NCBI GenBank assembly: GCA_040756415.1 | Contig: JBFLYZ010000013.1 | Coordinates: forward strand, 1 to 64,000 | Origin: JBFLYZ01 sp040756415 | GTDB lineage: Bacteria; Bacteroidota; Bacteroidia; JADZBD01 | Direction of reading: 5' to 3' | DNA length: 64,000 bases | Shown: in pieces, positions 59,556-64,000 of the stretch | Layout: each line of letters opens with the position of its first letter | Position numbering within the stretch: the first letter of the stretch is position 1 | The notes under the pieces: generated by a model | What the model was told of the DNA's origin: nothing | Database searches by the model: none | The model's input: only the letters and a program-made list of their open reading frames with translations | Made by a program: the position numbers and the translations under genes

Positions 59556-61326
59556 AGGGCAGCGAACATCGGTAAGCGGCAAGGCTTTCGACCTGAAGCT
59601 GTTCGGGCGCGTGCTCGCCTACACGCAGCCGTACAGGGGCCGTTTTATCCTCTCTATTGTACAGACCTTCGCGCTATCCCTTTTTTCCATTGTGCGGCCT
59701 TTCATCATCATGTACGCGATCAATGATTGCATACGCACCAAGGACCTCAACATGCTGCTGATCTACACCCTGATCATGATCGCCTCGCTGTTCATCGAAT
59801 CCTTTCTGCAGTACCGCAATGCCTACCTTACCGGCTGGCTGGGGCAGACCATCATCAAGGATCTGCGGGTGCAGTTGTACAGGCATATCGTGAGCCTTCG
59901 CGCCAAATACTTTGACAATACGCCAATCGGCCAGCTCGTTACCCGTACCATTTCCGATATCGAAGCGATTTCGGACATCTTCTCCCAGGGTTTCATCATC
60001 ATCATGGGCGATATCCTTACGCTGATCGTATTTGTAGTAGCCATGTTCGCGGTGAACTGGAAGCTGGCCCTGGCCGTAATGGCCGTGGTGCCCCTGCTGC
60101 TGCTGTCGACCTACATCTTTAAGAACGCGGTGAAGGCCTCTTTCCAGGACGTGCGTACCCAGGTGGCCCGGCTGAACACCTTCGTGCAGGAGCATATCAC
60201 CGGCATGAAGATCGTGCAGATTTTCAACCGCGAGGATGCCGAATACGAGCGTTTCCGCAGGATCAATGCCGCCCACCGCGATGCCAACATACGGTCGGTG
60301 TTCAGCTATTCGGTATTCTTCCCGGTGGTGGAGATCTTGCTTTCGGCAGCGATCGGCCTGGTGATCAGGGTGGCCGGCAGGGAGCTGTATAACCTGGAGG
60401 TGCAGGCGGGCGAGGTCACCTTCTTCCTTTTGTTGTCCAATATGTTCTTCCGCCCCATCCGCATGCTGGCCGACCGTATCAACGTGCTGCAGATGGGCAT
60501 GGTGGCCAGCGAGCGCGTGTTCCGCGTGCTCGATACCCGCGAGCAGATCGAAGACAAGGGTACCGTGGCGGGTAACATGGAGGGAAATGTGTTGTTCAGC
60601 AAGGTCTGGTTCGCGTATAACGATGAGAATTACGTGCTCAGGGATATCTCTTTCCGGGTGAATAAGAATGAAACGATCGCGCTCGTGGGTTCTACCGGTT
60701 CGGGCAAAACATCGGTCATCAACCTGCTCAATCGCTTTTATGAGTACAATAAGGGAGAGATCAGCATTGATGGGATCAATATTCGCGATTACCGCATCGA
60801 CTGGCTGAGGCGGCACATCGCGGTAGTGCTGCAGGACGTGTTCCTCTTTTCAGATACCATCGCCAATAATGTGTCGCTCTGTAATCCGGATATCACGCGC
60901 GAGCAGATCATTGCCGCCTCCAAAGCGGTGGGCGCGCATGATTTTATCATGAATCTTCCCGGCAATTATGATTACAACGTGATGGAGCGTGGCGCCATGC
61001 TGTCGGTTGGCCAGCGGCAGCTCATCGCTTTCATCCGCGCGTATGTATATAACCCGCGTATACTGGTACTGGACGAAGCTACCTCCTCGATCGATACGGA
61101 AGCCGAGCTGCTGATACAGGAAGCCACCCGCAAGCTCACGGAGAACAGGACATCCATCGTGATCGCCCACCGCCTGGCCACCGTACAGCGGGCCGACCGC
61201 ATCATCGTGATGGACCACGGCCGTATCGTGGAGCAGGGCTCGCACCAGGAGCTGCTGAAGCTGAACGGGCAGTACAGGAAATTGTTCGAGCTGCAGTTCA
61301 AAGGCGAGCGTACAGACGCTCTTTGA
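59548..61326 (+). CDS. ABC exporter, fused permease and ATPase (MsbA-like)
   Basis: A 592-residue half-transporter that dimerises to export lipids, peptides or drugs. Residues about 20-320 form six membrane helices with a coupling region (VRTQVARLNTFVQEHITGMK); the ATPase has Walker A GSTGSGKT (about 378-386), the signature LSVGQRQ (near 485), Walker B ILVLDEATS (near 507) and the H-loop in IVIAHRLATV. All catalytic motifs are intact. Homologues with this architecture include the lipid A flippase MsbA, but a specific substrate cannot be assigned. It overlaps truA by eight bases and the convergent adenylating-enzyme gene by 29 bases. Confidence 0.93.
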   Translation: MSEGQRTSVSGKAFDLKLFGRVLAYTQPYRGRFILSIVQTFALSLFSIVRPFIIMYAINDCIRTKDLNMLLIYTLIMIASLFIESFLQYRNAYLTGWLGQTIIKDLRVQLYRHIVSLRAKYFDNTPIGQLVTRTISDIEAISDIFSQGFIIIMGDILTLIVFVVAMFAVNWKLALAVMAVVPLLLLSTYIFKNAVKASFQDVRTQVARLNTFVQEHITGMKIVQIFNREDAEYERFRRINAAHRDANIRSVFSYSVFFPVVEILLSAAIGLVIRVAGRELYNLEVQAGEVTFFLLLSNMFFRPIRMLADRINVLQMGMVASERVFRVLDTREQIEDKGTVAGNMEGNVLFSKVWFAYNDENYVLRDISFRVNKNETIALVGSTGSGKTSVINLLNRFYEYNKGEISIDGINIRDYRIDWLRRHIAVVLQDVFLFSDTIANNVSLCNPDITREQIIAASKAVGAHDFIMNLPGNYDYNVMERGAMLSVGQRQLIAFIRAYVYNPRILVLDEATSSIDTEAELLIQEATRKLTENRTSIVIAHRLATVQRADRIIVMDHGRIVEQGSHQELLKLNGQYRKLFELQFKGERTDAL

Positions 61327-62833
61327 GCCGGGCGTAGTCGATCTTGGAGTTGTGCCGCGGGTCGCGGGGTATCCTGTCCAGGAAAACGATCTCTTCTATG
61401 TCTGGGGCTTGCGCTTTGATCGCTTTCCCGATCTGTTTCCGCGAGAAGGCTTTCCCGATCTGCACAATGGCGCACAGCTTGCCGCGGCAGTCGAGCAGGG
61501 TGCCGAGCTCAACTCCTTCGATCGTTTGAAAGTAGTTTTCGTAAACAAAAGGGGAGATGAGCGTTCCGTTCTTGTTTATCAGCATGCTGCACCGCCCCGT
61601 GAGGAAGAGCGTTCCGTCCTGGTCCAGGTAACCGCTGTCACCTGTGCGGTGCCAGCATGAATCACCGATGAAGATCTTATTCCTTTTCAAAGCTTCCTCG
61701 TTATTGAAGTACTCCCTCAGCACATGATCACCGCTTACGATGATCTCCCCGATATGCCCGGGAGCAAGGCTGAGCCTTTCGAGTTCCCCGGCCGAGGCAA
61801 CGGAAATATCCAGCCCGCTTATCCCGATGATCCTTACCCGCGCGCTGGGGTCGGGCTTGCCCGCTTTCAATCCGCGCTTCAGCGCTGCCGTTCTCTCCAG
61901 GATAAGTTCCTGCGCGCTGATAGAGCTGATGGGTTCGGCCTCGGTTGAGCCGTACACGACCTCTACGTGCGCGGAAGGGAAGGCCCGCACATAGAGCTCG
62001 GCTTCGGCAGGAAAAACGGGCGCTCCCCCTGTGAATATCTTTGCTACCCCGGGCAGTTTTTTGCCGTTGCGTATCATTGTTCGGGAAAGCTCCCTGACGA
62101 AGTATGGCGAAGCGATGATCCGCGAGACCCCGTACTGCTCGATCTGGCCGATGATCCGTTCCGGCCGGAGCGATTCAGGCCTGGAAGCCTTGAAATCGGC
62201 AATTACGGAGGTAATGCCGCTGCCCAGGTTGAGCAGCAGCACGATGGGCAGTACCGGCATGTCGATCTCCTGCTGATCAGCGCCCGTTTTCCGGATAAGG
62301 GCCCTGAACTGGGCATGCAGGAACCCGTGCGTGCGCTTGGCCGCCTTGGGAGTGCCTGTGCTGCCGGTGGTGAACGTGATCAGCGCAGTATCGTCAGCCG
62401 ATGTTTCAGGAAAGCGGCCGAAGGGCAGGGGTGTGTACGCGGTGCTTAATTTCAGGGGGATCTTTCTCAGCTCGGACGAGAACCAGGAAAGCAGCCTTGC
62501 CTTGAAAATACCGATGAAGGCTTTGCACTGCGCCACTTTGCAGCATTCCTCCATTCTTTTTTTTCCGACCCACTCGTCAAGGAATACGGCCGTAGCCCCT
62601 ATGCGGAAGAGGGCCAGCACGATGCGGTACAGGTCGGGGCTCATGGGAACGAAGATGAGCACCCGGTCGCCTTTGGCGATCCCCCTTTTCAGAAAATAAG
62701 CCGCTGTGCCGCTTACCTGCGCTTCCAGCTCGGCAAACGTGGTCTTCCGGTCCTTGCAGATAAGAGCTGTTTTACCCGGGCGCTTCCGGGCGGATTCATA
62801 GAAAAGATCAACGATGTTGAAGGGCTCAGCCAT
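61298..62833 (-). CDS. AMP-forming acyl-CoA synthetase/OleC-like adenylating enzyme
   Basis: A 511-residue ANL-superfamily enzyme. Core motifs are present: A3 LITFTTGSTGTPKAAKRTHG, A5 VYGSTEAEP, A7 WHRTGDSGYLDQDGTLFLTG and the A10 lysine region NSKIDYARL. Segments IVLALFRIGATAVFLDE and GEIIVSGDHVLREYFNNEEA resemble OleC, the beta-lactone synthetase of long-chain olefin synthesis, and fatty acyl-CoA ligases; which of these it is cannot be decided from motifs. No oleA, oleB or oleD gene is seen in the window. It overlaps the next upstream gene by eight bases, so it is the last gene of a leftward operon that enters from the right edge. Confidence 0.82.
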   Translation of the reverse strand: MAEPFNIVDLFYESARKRPGKTALICKDRKTTFAELEAQVSGTAAYFLKRGIAKGDRVLIFVPMSPDLYRIVLALFRIGATAVFLDEWVGKKRMEECCKVAQCKAFIGIFKARLLSWFSSELRKIPLKLSTAYTPLPFGRFPETSADDTALITFTTGSTGTPKAAKRTHGFLHAQFRALIRKTGADQQEIDMPVLPIVLLLNLGSGITSVIADFKASRPESLRPERIIGQIEQYGVSRIIASPYFVRELSRTMIRNGKKLPGVAKIFTGGAPVFPAEAELYVRAFPSAHVEVVYGSTEAEPISSISAQELILERTAALKRGLKAGKPDPSARVRIIGISGLDISVASAGELERLSLAPGHIGEIIVSGDHVLREYFNNEEALKRNKIFIGDSCWHRTGDSGYLDQDGTLFLTGRCSMLINKNGTLISPFVYENYFQTIEGVELGTLLDCRGKLCAIVQIGKAFSRKQIGKAIKAQAPDIEEIVFLDRIPRDPRHNSKIDYARLKERLYARL

Positions 62834-63425
62834 GGTATTCGCTCTCGGTAATGCGCTTGATGTTCTTCATGTTCTCCTCGAATATATCCTTGATCTTGTA
62901 GGCAGCGATATAGGTCTTCACGCTTTCGAAAAAGGAAGGCTTCTTATCCTTGTAGAACACGGTGAAGGTGATCCTGCAGCGGGCGCTGTCCAGCTTTTCA
63001 TAGATCTGCTCGGTGGCCAGGTTCTCGGCTGTGAGCGAGAATCCCTGCATATTGTAAATGGTAAGCTGCCTTTTCTTGTACGGGACCACTTCAGTGATCA
63101 GCTCATCCCAGCGGGTGCCGCTTTCATCGGCATTGCAGAAACATCGCCTCCTGCTGCCGGGCGTGCCATCGGTAAAGCTGTCGGGGTTCAGCGTGCTGAT
63201 ATGGTCGACATATACCGACCAGCGCGAAACGTTATCTGAATTACCCAGAAAGCGGTATACCTGTTCTACGGGCGCATCGATCTCAACGGAATGCCGTATA
63301 AGCTTATACTCGAAACCCTTGTGATTTCCGTAGGGGCTGCCTACTACGGTTATAAAAGCAATAAAGGCCAGCAGGGTGAGCGTAATGGCCGCCCACTTTC
63401 TGAATTTATTCGATCTTTTTTCCAT
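62826..63425 (-). CDS. Membrane-anchored SRPBCC domain protein
   Basis: A 199-residue protein with an N-terminal membrane helix (KWAAITLTLLAFIAFITVVG) and a START-like domain (HSVEIDAPVEQVYRFLGNSD, NVSRWSVYVDHISTLNPDSF, and a C-terminal helix with KDIFEENMKNIKRITESEY). The fold binds hydrophobic ligands and is used by polyketide cyclases and lipid carriers. The anchor suggests that the pocket works at the inner membrane. It overlaps the adenylating-enzyme gene by eight bases and the acyltransferase-like gene by 20 bases, so the three are probably translated as a unit and act in one pathway. Confidence 0.82.
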   Translation of the reverse strand: MEKRSNKFRKWAAITLTLLAFIAFITVVGSPYGNHKGFEYKLIRHSVEIDAPVEQVYRFLGNSDNVSRWSVYVDHISTLNPDSFTDGTPGSRRRCFCNADESGTRWDELITEVVPYKKRQLTIYNMQGFSLTAENLATEQIYEKLDSARCRITFTVFYKDKKPSFFESVKTYIAAYKIKDIFEENMKNIKRITESEYHG

Positions 63426-64000
63426 AAAGCATGTAATTTTTAAATACAGTTCCTGAAAAAGCCGCTGAAGTTGGAGTGGATGTGCCTTCCTCGATCATAA
63501 AAGCGTGTATGACCGAGCTGTATCCCTCCTGAACAGCCGCTCTGTAAATGCTGTTACCCATGACCTGTCCCAGCCCTTTCCATTTCCTGTCGGGGTTACG
63601 GGCAATGGTCTTGACCACGAGCTGCTTTTCCTTCGTGTTGAAAAAATTGTGAAGGCAAAAGAAGTAACCGATCAGATTTCCGTTGTTGTCTTCCGCCAGC
63701 AGGACAAAACGGGGGTCAATGATCTTCTTTGTTTCCGCGTATTTCCTGATAAAGGTCTCCCTGCTCACAGGAGTATAGAGGAAGTTATCCCTGAAGGCCA
63801 GCAGGCTGAAATCGAAGAGCCGGCTCAGCTCTTTTTCGTATTCACGGAGATCAATGGCCCTCAGCCTTACGCCTGCTGCGCTGAGCTCGCGCTCGCGTTC
63901 CATAACTTCGGGCCGGTCAAACCTCATGATGGCATCTATGCTGGAGAAATACCGGGCTATGCCGGTAAACCCGGCCTGTTTGAAGTGGTCGTTGTAATAG
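63406..64000 (-). CDS. GNAT-like N-acyltransferase (5' end outside window)
   Basis: The frame stays open past the last ATG at 63927 to the right edge, adding YYNDHFKQAGFTGIARYFSS and five residues; the start lies outside the window. 197 residues are visible. The region FYNxxYxxHFxxxGF-like at the start, RFVLLAEDNNGNLIGYFFCL in the middle and VVKTIARNPDRKWKGLGQVM (acetyl-CoA or acyl-CoA loop R-K-x-x-G-L-G) are of the GNAT fold; HAFMIEEGTSTPTSAAF near the end is less typical. It is probably an N-acyltransferase or a related acyl-transfer protein. It forms one operon with the membrane SRPBCC and OleC-like genes; the operon continues beyond the window. Confidence 0.65.
   Translation of the reverse strand, partial: YYNDHFKQAGFTGIARYFSSIDAIMRFDRPEVMERERELSAAGVRLRAIDLREYEKELSRLFDFSLLAFRDNFLYTPVSRETFIRKYAETKKIIDPRFVLLAEDNNGNLIGYFFCLHNFFNTKEKQLVVKTIARNPDRKWKGLGQVMGNSIYRAAVQEGYSSVIHAFMIEEGTSTPTSAAFSGTVFKNYMLYGKKIE

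Noticed and set aside
59674..60816. A 380-residue His/Asp-rich open frame opposite the ABC exporter
   Set aside because: Antisense shadow of a gene with complete Walker and signature motifs.
1..64000. tRNA, rRNA, integrase, transposase, toxin-antitoxin or phage genes
   Set aside because: None was recognised by reading both strands; small RNAs without strong motifs could still be missed.

Overview
The window reads as chromosomal DNA of a member of the phylum Bacteroidota. Three things point there: seven genes for secreted proteins with type IX secretion (T9SS) sorting domains, including a 3,669-residue SprB-repeat adhesin; a complete-looking moxR/DUF58/batA-batD (Bat) operon; and Bacteroidota-type promoter -7 boxes (TAnnTTTG) with little Shine-Dalgarno signal. 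The host cannot be placed more precisely from sequence alone. Coding density is high, both strands are used, and no rRNA, tRNA, CRISPR array, prophage or insertion sequence was recognised. Both edge genes (LptD-like at the left, an acyltransferase-like protein at the right) continue beyond the window.

Layout. 0-6.9 kb: LptD-like outer-membrane assembly protein, GNAT acetyltransferase, M28 peptidase, a GldN-like four-repeat protein and RidA. 6.9-10.3 kb: a leftward cluster of five paralogous small four-helix membrane proteins (one a fused double unit), next to a DUF5684 membrane protein whose upstream sequence suggests a one-base loss in a G5 tract. 10.4-17.5 kb: M61 peptidase, lipoprotein alpha/beta hydrolase, dihydrolipoyl dehydrogenase, cardiolipin-synthase-like PLD protein, secreted M28 peptidase. 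17.7-24.7 kb: two tandem SprB/PKD adhesins with different heads and nearly the same tail. 24.7-28.9 kb: metallophosphoesterase, Rho, a DUF4199-like protein and Mpl. 29.0-40.1 kb: the giant adhesin, about 39 SprB repeats in two differently organised blocks. 40.5-43.6 kb: CinA-like amidase, citrulline hydrolase CtlX and two small T9SS type A proteins. 43.7-47.5 kb: cupin and two SRPBCC proteins divergent from an HxlR regulator, then a MATE exporter and a CHMI-family isomerase. 47.7-55.0 kb: the Bat operon. 55.1-58.3 kb: two signalling-type proteins that both end in a SIxYAxRIQxSLLP tail without the phosphatase domain that usually follows, a stand-alone T9SS type B tail protein, an RRM protein and a TfoX-like protein. 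58.3-64 kb: EamA transporter, TruA, ABC exporter, and a leftward operon of an OleC-like adenylating enzyme, a membrane-anchored SRPBCC protein and an acyltransferase-like protein.

How the parts fit. The cell surface dominates: LPS assembly, a GldN-like protein and many T9SS cargo proteins suggest a gliding or surface-attached lifestyle. The most striking regulatory signal is that at least six genes carry a perfect TAnnTTTG -7 box only 4-6 bases before the start codon, which predicts leaderless or nearly leaderless mRNAs. The hxlR/SRPBCC divergent region has two mirror-image promoters whose -33 elements lie inside the two arms of one perfect inverted repeat. These calls rest on reading the sequence and on remembered family features; no database search was run.
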